Notes under the pieces: model-generated | Databases searched by the model: none | Seen by the model: only the letters and a program-made list of their open reading frames with translations | What the model was told of the DNA's origin: nothing | NCBI GenBank assembly: GCA_900768785.1 | Contig: CAAGEG010000167.1 | Coordinates: 1-21,441 of the forward strand | DNA length: 21,441 bases | Direction: 5' to 3' | DNA from: an uncultured Prevotella sp. | GTDB lineage: Bacteria; Bacteroidota; Bacteroidia; Bacteroidales; Bacteroidaceae | Part shown: positions 1 to 8,851 of the stretch, one piece after another | Numbering within the stretch: position 1 is the first letter of the stretch | Layout of the letters: every line of letters starts with the position of its first letter | Translations under genes and position numbers: made by a program

Positions 1-375
1 AAATGGTCTCCGACACAAAAAGAGAGAGCAGCCATTCTCTTTGACAATTATCCTGATATTAAGACCGCTTACGGCTTGTGCCATTCGTTGCGGATGATCT
101 TCTCCAAGAATACGATTAAAGATGCTGCAAGGCTTTCTATGGCTCGATGGTACAACAAGGTTGAGGAGGCGGGACTGCACTCGTTCAACGTTATTGCCGC
201 TACCTTCTACGAACATTATGACGAGATCCTTAACTTTTACAACAATCGTTCTTCAAACGCATTGGCAGAATCATTCAATGCTAAAATCAAACTTTTTAGA
301 GCCAATCTGAGAGGCGTCGTTGATAAGAAGTTCTTCCTCTTTCGCATTGCTAAACTTTACGCCTACCCACACTAA
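1..375 (+). CDS. Transposase, ISL3/ISAon1-like family, C-terminal part (cut by window edge)
   Basis: The frame is open from base 1 to the TAA at 373-375, giving the last 124 residues of a DDE-type transposase whose N-terminal part lies outside the window. The tail has the features of ISL3-like (DDE_Tnp_ISL3) enzymes common in Bacteroidetes: a helical stretch, then NRSSNALAESFNAKIK followed by FRANLRGV and FFLFRIAKLYA. The Glu encoded at 268-270 sits where the last acidic residue of the DDE triad is expected. The protein ends about 20 bases before a possible IS end at 397-421. An ATG- or TTG-initiated start inside the window would be artificial, because coding sense continues unbroken to the edge. 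Whether the whole element is intact cannot be seen. Family assignment is from recalled motifs, not a search. Confidence 0.8.
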   Translation, partial: KWSPTQKERAAILFDNYPDIKTAYGLCHSLRMIFSKNTIKDAARLSMARWYNKVEEAGLHSFNVIAATFYEHYDEILNFYNNRSSNALAESFNAKIKLFRANLRGVVDKKFFLFRIAKLYAYPH

Positions 376-396
376 ATAGCTACTGAGCCGTTAAAT

Positions 397-421
397 GGGG
401 GCAGAGATTTCTTCGGTGGGT
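397..421 (+). repeat. Possible right terminal end of the ISL3/ISAon1-like element
   Basis: A G-run followed by an AGATTTCTTCGG core and GGTGGGT lies just after the transposase stop. Read inward on the minus strand it starts ACCCACCGAAG and ends in CCCCC, which resembles the ends of ISAon1-like elements as I remember them. The left end is outside the window, so the inverted repeat cannot be confirmed, and no target duplication can be tested. Confidence 0.35.
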
Positions 422-440
422 AAGTGGTTATAAACTTTAT

Positions 441-502
441 AAAAGAACACGAATCTAACAGATACATAAATTCCGTTTAATCCGTTCAATCCGTGTTCTT
501 TT
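441..502. repeat. Intergenic inverted repeat enclosing a 9-nt tandem motif
   Basis: The outer arms 441-454 and 489-502 are inverted copies matching at 13 of 14 positions (AAAAGAACACGAAT against ATCCGTGTTCTTTT). Between and partly within them, three near-copies of a roughly 9-nt unit run head to tail at about 470-496 (AATTCCGTTT, AATCCGTTC, AATCCGTGT). The element begins 20 bases past the carB stop. On the carB-sense strand it ends in GTTCTTTT, so it could act as a terminator or processing site. The arrangement resembles short interspersed repeats found in Bacteroidetes genomes, but I cannot count other copies here. Confidence 0.5.
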
Positions 503-521
503 GTAAATGATGGTTTAGGGT

Positions 522-3500
522 TTATTTATACTCATTCCATGACTTGATGTCTATATCGTCAAGTTTCATGCGACAGAAAGCGTTTATGAAAGCCGACGCA
601 AGACGTGCGTTAGTTATGAGCGGTACATTAAGGTCTATTGCAGCACGACGGATTTTATAGCCGTTACTAAGTTCGCTAACTGTTAGGTCTTTCGGTATGT
701 TTACCACCATATCTATCTCGTGGTTGTGGAGCATATCAAGAGCTTGAGGTTGTTTGTCGCTATCTGAGGGCCAATAGACCAAAGTATTTTCTATTCCATT
801 ATCGGTAAGGAACTTGGAAGAGCCAACGGTAGCAAACAGTTTATATCCGTTAGCAACAAGCTGTCGTGCAGCATCAAGCATAGTAGCTTTCTGTTTTGGT
901 CCACCTGTTGACAAAAGAATATTTTTCTCTGGAATGCGATGACCTACAGAGAGCATGCTTTTGAGTAGTGCCGTGTTGGTGTCATCGCCCAAGCATCCCA
1001 CTTCTCCTGTTGAAGCCATATCAACACCGAGCACGGGGTCTGCCTTCTGCAGACGATTGAAAGAGAACTGGCTTGCCTTTATTCCTACATAATCGAGGTC
1101 AAAAAGGTTTTTGCTCGGTTTTTCAACCGGCAAGCCGAGCATCACTTTTGTTGCAAGTTCTATAAGATTTATTTTCAGCACCTTGCTTACGAATGGGAAC
1201 GAGCGTGATGCTCTAAGGTTACATTCTATGACCTTTATATCGTTTTCACGAGCGAGGAACTGTATGTTGAAAGGTCCACTTATGTGTAGCTCTTGTGCTA
1301 TCATTCGACTCACACGTTTTATTCTCCTTATTGTCTCGCAATAAAGTTTTTGTGGTGGGAACTGAATAGTGGCATCTCCCGAGTGAACACCGGCAAACTC
1401 TATGTGTTCACTAATGGCATAGGCAATAATTTCGCCATTTTTAGCCACAGCATCCATCTCTACCTCTTTGGCGTGTTCAATAAACTGGCTTACGACTACA
1501 GGGTGGTCTTCAGACACGTTGGCAGCCAATTTGAGGAAGCGTTCCAATTCGTCTTTGTTAGAGCACACGTTCATTGCCGCACCGGAAAGCACATAAGACG
1601 GTCTTACGAGAACGGGGAAGCCTACCCTATCAATAAATTTATTGATGTCATCCATAGACGTAAGTGCGCTCCACTCCGGTTGGTCTATGCCGTTGCGTGT
1701 CAACATAGAAGAGAATTTGGCACGGTCTTCGGCATTATCAATATCTTTGGCAGAAGTGCCAAGAATAGGAACATTCTGCGCATCAAGACGCATGGCGAGA
1801 TTGTTTGGTATCTGTCCGCCCGTAGAGACTATAACACCGTGAGGACATTCCATATCAATGATGTCCATAACACGCTCGAATGTCAGTTCGTCAAAATACA
1901 GACGGTCGCACATGTCATAGTCGGTAGATACAGTTTCGGGATTATAATTAACCATAACGCTGCGATAGCCCTGTTTACGAATGGTGTTAAGAGCCTGAAC
2001 GCCACACCAGTCAAACTCTACCGAGCTACCTATACGGTAAGCACCCGACCCGAGAACAATAATAGAACGTTTGTCGTTAGCAAAATCAATATCACTTGTT
2101 GTCCCCGAATAAGTAACATAAAGATAATTGGTCTGTGCGGGATATTCGGCTGCGAGAGTGTCTATCTGTTTCACCACAGGCAATATGCCATAACTTTTGC
2201 GTAGCCTGCGTATCATAAGTCCTGCCTTGCCCATATTGCCGACTTCGCGTTCGAGCCCTACGGCACGTGCTATCTGGAAATCGGAGAAACCATAAATCTT
2301 TGCCGTGCGGAGAAGTTCTTTGTCGAGAACATTAACACTCTTGCATGCCTTAAGCGTTTCGTCTATATCAATAATGTGTTTTAGCTTATAGAGGAACCAT
2401 TTGTCAATCTTGGTCAAATCGTGTATCTGGTTAATAGTATATCCCTTGTGCATAGCCTTTGAGATAATGAACACACGCTTGTCGGTAGGTTCACGAAGAG
2501 CCTCATCTATATTGTCTATTTCCAATTCTTTGTTTTCAACAAAGCCATGCATACCCTGTCCAATCATGCGGAGACCCTTTTGTATAGCCTCTTCAAAGTT
2601 GCGACCTATAGCCATAACTTCGCCTACCGACTTCATGGAAGAGCCAAGTTCACGGTCAACTCCACGAAACTTGCTCAAATCCCAACGCGGAATTTTGCAC
2701 ACCACATAGTCAAGAGCCGGTTCAAAGAAAGCACTTGTAGTTTTGGTAACCGAGTTTTTAAGTTCAAAGAGACCATAGCCCAATCCCAGTTTGGCAGCCA
2801 CAAACGCCAAAGGATAGCCTGTTGCCTTAGAAGCCAACGCCGAGCTACGGCTAAGACGAGCATTAACCTCGATAACCCTATAGTCTTCACTCTTCGGGTC
2901 GAAAGCATATTGCACATTACACTCACCCACTATGCCGATGTGGCGGATAATCTTTATAGACAAAGCACGCAGTTTGTGGTATTCGCTATTTGTCAAAGTC
3001 TGAGAAGGAGCTATAACGATACTCTCGCCTGTATGAATACCAAGCGGGTCAAAGTTTTCCATGTTGCAGACTGTTATACAGTTGTCATAACGGTCGCGCA
3101 CAACCTCATATTCTATCTCTTTCCAACCTTTTAAACTTTTCTCTACAAGAACTTGTGGAGAGAACGAGAACGCCTTCTCAGCCAATTTGTTTAGCTCTTC
3201 CTCATCATCACAGAAGCCGCTTCCCAAGCCACCTAAGGCATAAGCGGCACGAATGATAACCGGATAGCCGAGTTGTGCAGCAGCGCTACGTGCCTGCTCT
3301 ATTGTTTCACAAGCCTCACTCTTTATTGTCTTTACATCTATTTCATTAAGACGGTCAACAAAGAGTTCTCGATCTTCGGTATCCATTATAGCTTGAACGG
3401 GAGTACCAAGCACTTTGACATTATATTTCTCAAGCACGCCACTCTTAAAGAGTTCGACGCCACAATTTAGTGCCGTCTGTCCGCCAAACGACAACAATAT

Positions 3501-3752
3501 GCCATCGGGACGTTCTTTTTGAATGACACGCTCAACAAAATATGGCTGCACAGGAAGGAAGTATATTTGGTCGGCAACACCCTCAGACGTCTGTACGGTA
3601 GCAATATTCGGATTTATAAGCACAGTCTCAATACCCTCTTCGCGCAAAGCCTTTAACGCTTGCGAGCCGCTATAATCAAACTCTCCGGCTTCACCAATCT
3701 TTAATGCACCGGAACCAAGAAGCAAGACTTTCTTTATATCATTATATTTCAT
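522..3752 (-). CDS. carB: Carbamoyl-phosphate synthase, large subunit
   Basis: This 1076-residue protein matches the usual CarB length (about 1070). It makes carbamoyl phosphate from bicarbonate, two ATP and ammonia channelled from CarA, feeding pyrimidine and arginine synthesis. The first ATP-grasp half starts at LLGSGALKIGEAGEFDYSG (residues 11-29) and includes EVNARLSRSSALASKATGYP (295-314). A helical linking domain covers about 405-550. The second half starts at VLGSGAYRIGSSVEFDWCG (566-584) and includes VRPSYVLSGAAMNV (716-729) and ECNLRASRSFPFVSK (843-857). An MGS-like allosteric domain follows from about 940. Several signatures match the eukaryotic CAD/CPS1 type more closely than E. 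coli CarB. The ATG start is 59 bases after carA, with no terminator between them. It is the last gene of the predicted glmS-purF-carAB operon. Confidence 0.96.
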   Translation of the reverse strand: MKYNDIKKVLLLGSGALKIGEAGEFDYSGSQALKALREEGIETVLINPNIATVQTSEGVADQIYFLPVQPYFVERVIQKERPDGILLSFGGQTALNCGVELFKSGVLEKYNVKVLGTPVQAIMDTEDRELFVDRLNEIDVKTIKSEACETIEQARSAAAQLGYPVIIRAAYALGGLGSGFCDDEEELNKLAEKAFSFSPQVLVEKSLKGWKEIEYEVVRDRYDNCITVCNMENFDPLGIHTGESIVIAPSQTLTNSEYHKLRALSIKIIRHIGIVGECNVQYAFDPKSEDYRVIEVNARLSRSSALASKATGYPLAFVAAKLGLGYGLFELKNSVTKTTSAFFEPALDYVVCKIPRWDLSKFRGVDRELGSSMKSVGEVMAIGRNFEEAIQKGLRMIGQGMHGFVENKELEIDNIDEALREPTDKRVFIISKAMHKGYTINQIHDLTKIDKWFLYKLKHIIDIDETLKACKSVNVLDKELLRTAKIYGFSDFQIARAVGLEREVGNMGKAGLMIRRLRKSYGILPVVKQIDTLAAEYPAQTNYLYVTYSGTTSDIDFANDKRSIIVLGSGAYRIGSSVEFDWCGVQALNTIRKQGYRSVMVNYNPETVSTDYDMCDRLYFDELTFERVMDIIDMECPHGVIVSTGGQIPNNLAMRLDAQNVPILGTSAKDIDNAEDRAKFSSMLTRNGIDQPEWSALTSMDDINKFIDRVGFPVLVRPSYVLSGAAMNVCSNKDELERFLKLAANVSEDHPVVVSQFIEHAKEVEMDAVAKNGEIIAYAISEHIEFAGVHSGDATIQFPPQKLYCETIRRIKRVSRMIAQELHISGPFNIQFLARENDIKVIECNLRASRSFPFVSKVLKINLIELATKVMLGLPVEKPSKNLFDLDYVGIKASQFSFNRLQKADPVLGVDMASTGEVGCLGDDTNTALLKSMLSVGHRIPEKNILLSTGGPKQKATMLDAARQLVANGYKLFATVGSSKFLTDNGIENTLVYWPSDSDKQPQALDMLHNHEIDMVVNIPKDLTVSELSNGYKIRRAAIDLNVPLITNARLASAFINAFCRMKLDDIDIKSWNEYK

Positions 3753-3811
3753 TTCACTATATATTATATTTATTTTATGAAAAAATTTTTAAGCTTATAC
3801 ATTTTGTTGAG

Positions 3812-4888
3812 TTATCTTAGTGCCTCAATAAACTTATCAAACATAAATTCTGTATCAACAGGTCCCGAACAAGCCTCCGGGTGAAACTGACTTGAGAACC
3901 AAGCCTTACTCTTGTGGCATATACCTTCGTTACTGCCGTCGTTCATATTCACAAACAATTCTTTCCAATCATCACCAAGAGTAGAACTATCTACAGCATA
4001 GCCATGATTTTGGCTTGTAACAAAACATTTGTCTGTGCCCACCATACGCACGGGTTGGTTGTGTGAGCGATGACCATATTTAAGTTTATAAATCTTTGCG
4101 CCACCTGCCTTTGCCAACAATTGATTGCCCATGCAAATACCACATATCGGTTTGTCTGACTTAGCCATCTGTTTACGTATTATAGCCACAGCCTCTTCAC
4201 ACATATCGGGGTCGCCGGGACCATTGGCAAGAAACAGACCGTCAAACTGCATATCCGTGTAATCATAATTCCAGGGTACACGTATGACCTCAACACCACG
4301 ATTTACAAGACACCTAATAATATTGTTTTTAACGCCACAATCAACAAGAACAACTTTCTTGTCGGCACCTTCATTATAACGTATAATCTCCTTACACGAT
4401 ACTTTATCAACAAAGTTTACGCCCTCATAATCGGCTGTAGGAATGTTGTCAGGGTCATCATTAAAGATTATCTTACCCATCATCACACCATGTTCCCTTA
4501 GAATTTTTGTCAATTCTCGGGTGTCAATATCTGTTATACCCGGCACATGTTCGCGTTTCAACCAATCAGCAAGGCTCTCAACTGCATTCCAATGGTTATA
4601 CTGTTCGCTATAATCGGACACTATTATAGCAGAAGCATATATCCTGTCGCTTTCCATGAATGTAGCAATACCATCTGTTCCAACAGAGAAAGGAGGCACT
4701 CCGTAATTGCCGACCAAAGGATAAGTCAACACCATTAACTGTCCCGCATATGAGGGGTCAGTAAGGCTTTCAGGATACCCCATCATTGCAGTATTAAAGA
4801 CGACCTCGCCCGCTACCGGCATATCATATCCAAATGACTTCCCTTGAAATTTTGTTCCATCTTCAAGGACCAATGTTACGTTTCTCAT
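3812..4888 (-). CDS. carA: Carbamoyl-phosphate synthase, small (glutaminase) subunit
   Basis: The 358-residue product hydrolyses glutamine and passes ammonia to CarB. The N-terminal CarA-specific domain (LVLEDGTKFQGKSFGY, residues 6-21; FNTAMMGYPESLTDPSYAGQ, 31-50) precedes a class I glutamine amidotransferase domain from about 178. Its nucleophile is Cys252 in the elbow GICMGNQLLAKAGGAK, and the relay is His336-Glu338 in SQFHPEA. The elbow has Asn256 where E. coli has His (GHQ), a variation away from the catalytic residues. It is slightly shorter than E. coli CarA (about 380). The gene lies 130 bases after the PurF-like gene. That gap holds an AT-rich imperfect palindrome at 4993-5015 without a T-run, so read-through is plausible, and I see no recognisable promoter of its own. 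Confidence 0.96.
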   Translation of the reverse strand: MRNVTLVLEDGTKFQGKSFGYDMPVAGEVVFNTAMMGYPESLTDPSYAGQLMVLTYPLVGNYGVPPFSVGTDGIATFMESDRIYASAIIVSDYSEQYNHWNAVESLADWLKREHVPGITDIDTRELTKILREHGVMMGKIIFNDDPDNIPTADYEGVNFVDKVSCKEIIRYNEGADKKVVLVDCGVKNNIIRCLVNRGVEVIRVPWNYDYTDMQFDGLFLANGPGDPDMCEEAVAIIRKQMAKSDKPICGICMGNQLLAKAGGAKIYKLKYGHRSHNQPVRMVGTDKCFVTSQNHGYAVDSSTLGDDWKELFVNMNDGSNEGICHKSKAWFSSQFHPEACSGPVDTEFMFDKFIEALR

Positions 4889-5018
4889 ATCTATTATTTA
4901 TTTTATGAAAAGGACAAGATATTTGTGGGATTGTATCAATAGACTTTTTCAGTTGTTTATGTCTTTTACAGCTTTACCCAAATTATTGCTTGTCAATTAA
5001 TATTTAATTTATTGATTG

Positions 5019-6914
5019 TTAGAACTTTTGTTCATATTTATACACATTATCCACAAATCGTACAAAGGCTTGATTAACAAGTTTTATGCCACCTTGCGTT
5101 GGATAGTTGCCCGTGAAATACCAATCACCTTTATGATTAGGAATAGCTTTATGAAGCCCTTCTATTGATTGGAAAACAATTTCCACAGGAGTATTCATAT
5201 TTTCAGGGCGCAACATCTCAACAATCTTGTTGTTTATCTCCTCAACCGTGAACGGTTTATAAATGTCGCGCACATGATTTACCATCTCCGATTTGGGCTT
5301 ATCCAACTCTGCCTTACAATTATTGTAAGTATTTTCTATTATATGATACAGACCTCTCTCTTTAAGCAACTCGATGGTAGCACGGAAAGCGCAAAACTCT
5401 TCAAGGCTCGGCATATCAATACCATAATAATCAGGATACCTAATCTGCGGAGAACTGCTTACAATTACGATTTTTTGGGGATGCAAACGGTCAAGAATTT
5501 TGAGAATACTTTCCTTTAAGGTAGTACCTCTAACAATACTGTCATCAATAATAACAAGATTATCTTTGTAAGGTTCCAAAGACTCATAAGTGACATCATA
5601 CACATGTGAAGCAAGGTCGTTTCTTGATGCGCCTTCGGTAATGAATGTTCGCAACTTAATATCTTTCCACGCAATCTTCTCACTTCGCGCATAAGAGCTC
5701 AGTATTTCCTGCAACTCTTCATAAGTAGGCTTATGGTCAAGGGCCTGTATCTTTCTGATTTTTTGTTCATTAATATATCGTTTGAAACCACTTAGCATGC
5801 CATAGAAGGCAACTTCAGCCGTATTAGGGATGAATGAGAAAACAGTATGCTCGGTATCATAGTCAACGGCTTTAAGAATAGAATCGGTAAGCTGTTCTCC
5901 CAATTGCTTGCGTTCATGATAAATATCTCTATCAGAACCTCTACTAAAATATATCCTTTCAAAAGAGCACTTACAATCCCCTTTCTGTTCCATTATTCGT
6001 TCAACCGAACAATGTCCGTTCTTCTTAACTATTAACGCACAACCTGGCTCAAGTTCATTAATATCATCACAAGCTAAATCAAAAGTGGTTTGCAGCACAG
6101 GTCTTTCGCTTGCCAAAACAACTATTTCGTCATTCTTATACCAAAAGGCCGGACGTATGCCCCATGGGTCTCTCATGGAAAACATTTCTCCACTACCGGT
6201 CAAACCACACATGACATAACCGCCATCAAATTTCGGCATGGTTGTCTTCAACACATTACTTATTCGGATATTATCCTCAATATACTTTGTTATGTCTTGT
6301 TTGGTCAGTCCCAAAGATAAAGCATCATTAAAATTTCTTTCAACCTCACGATCCAACCTATGCCCCATCAGTTCAAGAGTGATATAGCTATCGCTATAAA
6401 TTCTCGGATATTGTCCTTGCTCAACTATACTTTCAAATACTTCATCAATATTTGTCATGTTAAAATTGCCACAAAGACACAAGTTCTTGGCACGCCAATT
6501 GTTGCGACGTAAAAAAGGATGCACAAAAGACAATCCGCTTTTACCCGTTGTTGAATAACGCAGATGTCCCATATACAACTCGCCAACAAAAGGCAAATAA
6601 TCTTTGGCATATTTAACGTCTGTCAGCTGATCGGGTGAAAGGCTCTTGAAACTCTTCTGTACGGTTTCAAAAATCTTTGTTATTGCATTTGAGCCTTCAG
6701 CTCTTTCCCTAAACATATATTCGGTTCCCGGCACAGCATCCAAATTGACACAAGCCATACCGGCACCCTCCTGACCTCTATTGTGCTGTTTCTCCATCAT
6801 CAGATAGAGTTTGTTTAGCCCATACATCCAGGTTCCATACTTTTGTTGATAGTAGTCTAATGGCTTCAGCAGTCTGACCATTGCTACACCACACTCATGC
6901 TTCAAAGGTTCCAT
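5019..6914 (-). CDS. PurF-like amidophosphoribosyltransferase with C-terminal extension
   Basis: This 631-residue protein is well over 100 residues longer than typical PurF (about 470-510). PurF enzymes use glutamine and PRPP to make 5-phosphoribosylamine, the first step of purine synthesis. Cys8 (KHECGVA) is the likely nucleophile after a short propeptide. The N-terminal hydrolase domain shows MGHLRYSTTG (115-124), CGNFNMTN (148-155) and DPWGIRP (249-255). The phosphoribosyltransferase domain shows SFERIYFSRGSD (317-328) and the PRPP loop VIIDDSIVRGTT (454-465), all intact. The stretch before LRTFI (about 365-420) is longer than in E. coli PurF, and residues from about 540 form an extra region ending with GDWYFTGNYPTQGG (596-609). 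I recall this long form as a Bacteroidetes family often annotated simply as amidophosphoribosyltransferase. A separate canonical PurF may exist elsewhere, so no symbol is given. It sits between glmS (85 bases) and carA (130 bases). Confidence 0.88.
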   Translation of the reverse strand: MEPLKHECGVAMVRLLKPLDYYQQKYGTWMYGLNKLYLMMEKQHNRGQEGAGMACVNLDAVPGTEYMFRERAEGSNAITKIFETVQKSFKSLSPDQLTDVKYAKDYLPFVGELYMGHLRYSTTGKSGLSFVHPFLRRNNWRAKNLCLCGNFNMTNIDEVFESIVEQGQYPRIYSDSYITLELMGHRLDREVERNFNDALSLGLTKQDITKYIEDNIRISNVLKTTMPKFDGGYVMCGLTGSGEMFSMRDPWGIRPAFWYKNDEIVVLASERPVLQTTFDLACDDINELEPGCALIVKKNGHCSVERIMEQKGDCKCSFERIYFSRGSDRDIYHERKQLGEQLTDSILKAVDYDTEHTVFSFIPNTAEVAFYGMLSGFKRYINEQKIRKIQALDHKPTYEELQEILSSYARSEKIAWKDIKLRTFITEGASRNDLASHVYDVTYESLEPYKDNLVIIDDSIVRGTTLKESILKILDRLHPQKIVIVSSSPQIRYPDYYGIDMPSLEEFCAFRATIELLKERGLYHIIENTYNNCKAELDKPKSEMVNHVRDIYKPFTVEEINNKIVEMLRPENMNTPVEIVFQSIEGLHKAIPNHKGDWYFTGNYPTQGGIKLVNQAFVRFVDNVYKYEQKF

Positions 6915-6928
6915 ACTAATTATATAAT

Positions 6929-6989
6929 TAAAGCTAACTCATAAAACGGAAATCAATTATCAAATTTCTATTATTACTCATTAGCTTTA
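6929..6989. repeat. Inverted repeat in the glmS-purF-like gap
   Basis: The 9-nt arms TAAAGCTAA (6929-6937) and TTAGCTTTA (6981-6989) are perfect inverted copies, with the intervening 43 bases lying inside the 85-base gap between the glmS stop and the PurF-like start. In the leader of the PurF-like gene this could be a weak stem or a protein-binding pair. No T-run follows, so it is not an evident terminator. Confidence 0.35.
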
Positions 6990-6999
6990 TATTTCGTTT

Positions 7000-8844
7000 T
7001 TATTCAACTGTCACTGACTTTGCAAGATTTCGTGGCTGGTCAACATTCTTGCCTTTACGCACAGCAATATGGTAAGCCAAAAGCTGTAAGGGGATTGTTG
7101 CCACCAAAGGCTCAAGACACTCAGGAACATCAGGCAACTCTATTGTCTCGTCAACAAGTTTACTTATCGTTTCATCTCCTTTTGACACAAGTGCAATAAC
7201 CTTTCCTTTTCGTGCCTTGACAACTTCAATATTACTAATAACTTTCTCGTACATAGCATTACGAGTTGCAACAACCACGACCGGCATATCGGAATCTATC
7301 AAGGCTATAGGTCCATGTTTCATTTCTGCCGCAGGGTATCCTTCTGCATGAATATAGCTAATCTCCTTTAACTTTAAAGCACCTTCAAGAGCCACAGGGT
7401 AATTATAGCCACGTCCAAGATATAAAAAATTGCGTGCATAAGTAAAGATGCGACTCAACGACGATATTTGGTCATTAAGTTTTAAAGTCTCTCTCATCTT
7501 TTCAGGAATTTCACTTAATCCCTTTACGACATTTATATATTTATCTTCCGATATTGTTCCTTTTTCTTTTGCAAGAGCAAGAGCGAGCATGGTAAGAACT
7601 GTTACCTGACCTGTAAACGCCTTTGTAGAAGCGACACCTATCTCCGGACCTACATGGATGTAAGAGCCTGTCATTGTTGCTCTCGGTATGCTTGAACCTA
7701 TTGCATTACATATTCCGAAAATAAATGCTCCGGCTTTCTTTGCAAGTTTTACGGCAGCTAAGGTATCTGCCGTTTCGCCACTTTGTGATATCGCTATTAC
7801 CACATCTTTATCGGTTATTACCGGATGACGGTATCTGAACTCGCTTGCATATTCAACCTCTACCGGTATGCGGCAGAAATTCTCTATTACTTGCTTGCCT
7901 ATCAAACCTGCGTGCCAAGATGTGCCACAAGCAACGATAATGATACGTTTTGCAGATAGTAATTGTTGTTTATAATCTATTATGGCGCTAAGAGTAACGT
8001 TGGTTGCCTCTATATTTATACGACCACGCATGCAATTTGTTATACATTCAGGTTGCTCGAAGATTTCCTTTAACATGTAATGGGGATAACCTCCTTTTTC
8101 TATTTGACCTAAATTCAAATCTACAGTCTGTATCTTTTGGTATAATTCTCTATTGAGTATATCAACAACCTTTAGTTCTTTTCCCGGCTCCATAACGGCT
8201 ATACTGCCATCTTCAAGATAAGCCACTTTGTCAGAATACTCAATTATGGGCGTTGCATCGGACGCTAAGAAAAACTCATCGTTACCTACTCCTACAACAA
8301 GCGGACTTTGTTTACATGCAGCAATTATACGACCCGGATTTCTTTTATCCAATATTGCTATAGCGTATGCACCTATTACCTCGTGTAAAGCAAGCTGAAC
8401 GGAGGTTAAAAGGTCAATATTCTTCTTTTCTTGAACATATTCAATTAACTGGACAAGAACTTCCGTATCTGTATCCGACTTAAAAATCAGTCCTTTACTA
8501 CGTAACTTGTTTTTAAGGTCGGTATAGTTTTCTATTATTCCATTATGAATTATAGCAAGATTTCCTGACTGTGAAAAATGCGGATGAGCATTAATAGACG
8601 AGGGTTCTCCATGTGTTGCCCAACGTGTATGGGCTATACCTATATTACCGGAAACATCCTTATCTTTACAATATGACTCAAGATCAGCAACCTTCCCTTT
8701 GGTCTTATAAACATTTAGTCCGCCATTAGTATTTATCATAGCGACACCTGCGCTATCGTAACCACGATATTCTAAACGCCCGAGTCCCTTAATCAAAATA
8801 GGATAAACGTCTCTTTTGCCTATATAGCCTACTATTCCGCACAT
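7000..8844 (-). CDS. glmS: Glutamine--fructose-6-phosphate aminotransferase (isomerizing)
   Basis: At 614 residues this is a full-length GlmS (E. coli 609). It makes glucosamine-6-phosphate, the entry to UDP-GlcNAc for peptidoglycan, LPS and capsule. The Ntn nucleophile Cys2 follows the initiator Met (MCGIVGYIG), with LEYRGYDSAGVA and AHTRWATHG typical of the glutaminase domain. Two SIS domains follow, with CGTSWHAG, SQSGETADTLAAVKLA, STKAFTGQ, EGALKLKEISYIHAEGYPA and KHGPIALID. The protein ends in the invariant DQPRNLAKSVTVE. The start lies only 7 bases after the stop of the export lipoprotein gene, so the two are almost certainly co-transcribed from the promoter at 9684-9715. No glmS ribozyme could fit in the 7-base leader. 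Confidence 0.97.
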   Translation of the reverse strand: MCGIVGYIGKRDVYPILIKGLGRLEYRGYDSAGVAMINTNGGLNVYKTKGKVADLESYCKDKDVSGNIGIAHTRWATHGEPSSINAHPHFSQSGNLAIIHNGIIENYTDLKNKLRSKGLIFKSDTDTEVLVQLIEYVQEKKNIDLLTSVQLALHEVIGAYAIAILDKRNPGRIIAACKQSPLVVGVGNDEFFLASDATPIIEYSDKVAYLEDGSIAVMEPGKELKVVDILNRELYQKIQTVDLNLGQIEKGGYPHYMLKEIFEQPECITNCMRGRINIEATNVTLSAIIDYKQQLLSAKRIIIVACGTSWHAGLIGKQVIENFCRIPVEVEYASEFRYRHPVITDKDVVIAISQSGETADTLAAVKLAKKAGAFIFGICNAIGSSIPRATMTGSYIHVGPEIGVASTKAFTGQVTVLTMLALALAKEKGTISEDKYINVVKGLSEIPEKMRETLKLNDQISSLSRIFTYARNFLYLGRGYNYPVALEGALKLKEISYIHAEGYPAAEMKHGPIALIDSDMPVVVVATRNAMYEKVISNIEVVKARKGKVIALVSKGDETISKLVDETIELPDVPECLEPLVATIPLQLLAYHIAVRKGKNVDQPRNLAKSVTVE

Positions 8845-8851
8845 AAATATA

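Noticed and set aside
1293..2204. Plus-strand open frame of 303 codons inside carB
   Set aside because: It lies fully antisense to a clearly real CarB with intact motifs, its translation is low-complexity and rich in unlikely runs, and it has no promoter.
4993..5015. AT-rich palindrome after the PurF-like gene as a terminator
   Set aside because: The stem is weak, contains a mismatch, and no T-run follows on the minus strand.
8845..8851. glmS ribozyme or riboswitch ahead of glmS
   Set aside because: Only 7 bases separate glmS from the preceding gene, and the ribozyme is known mainly from Gram-positive bacteria.
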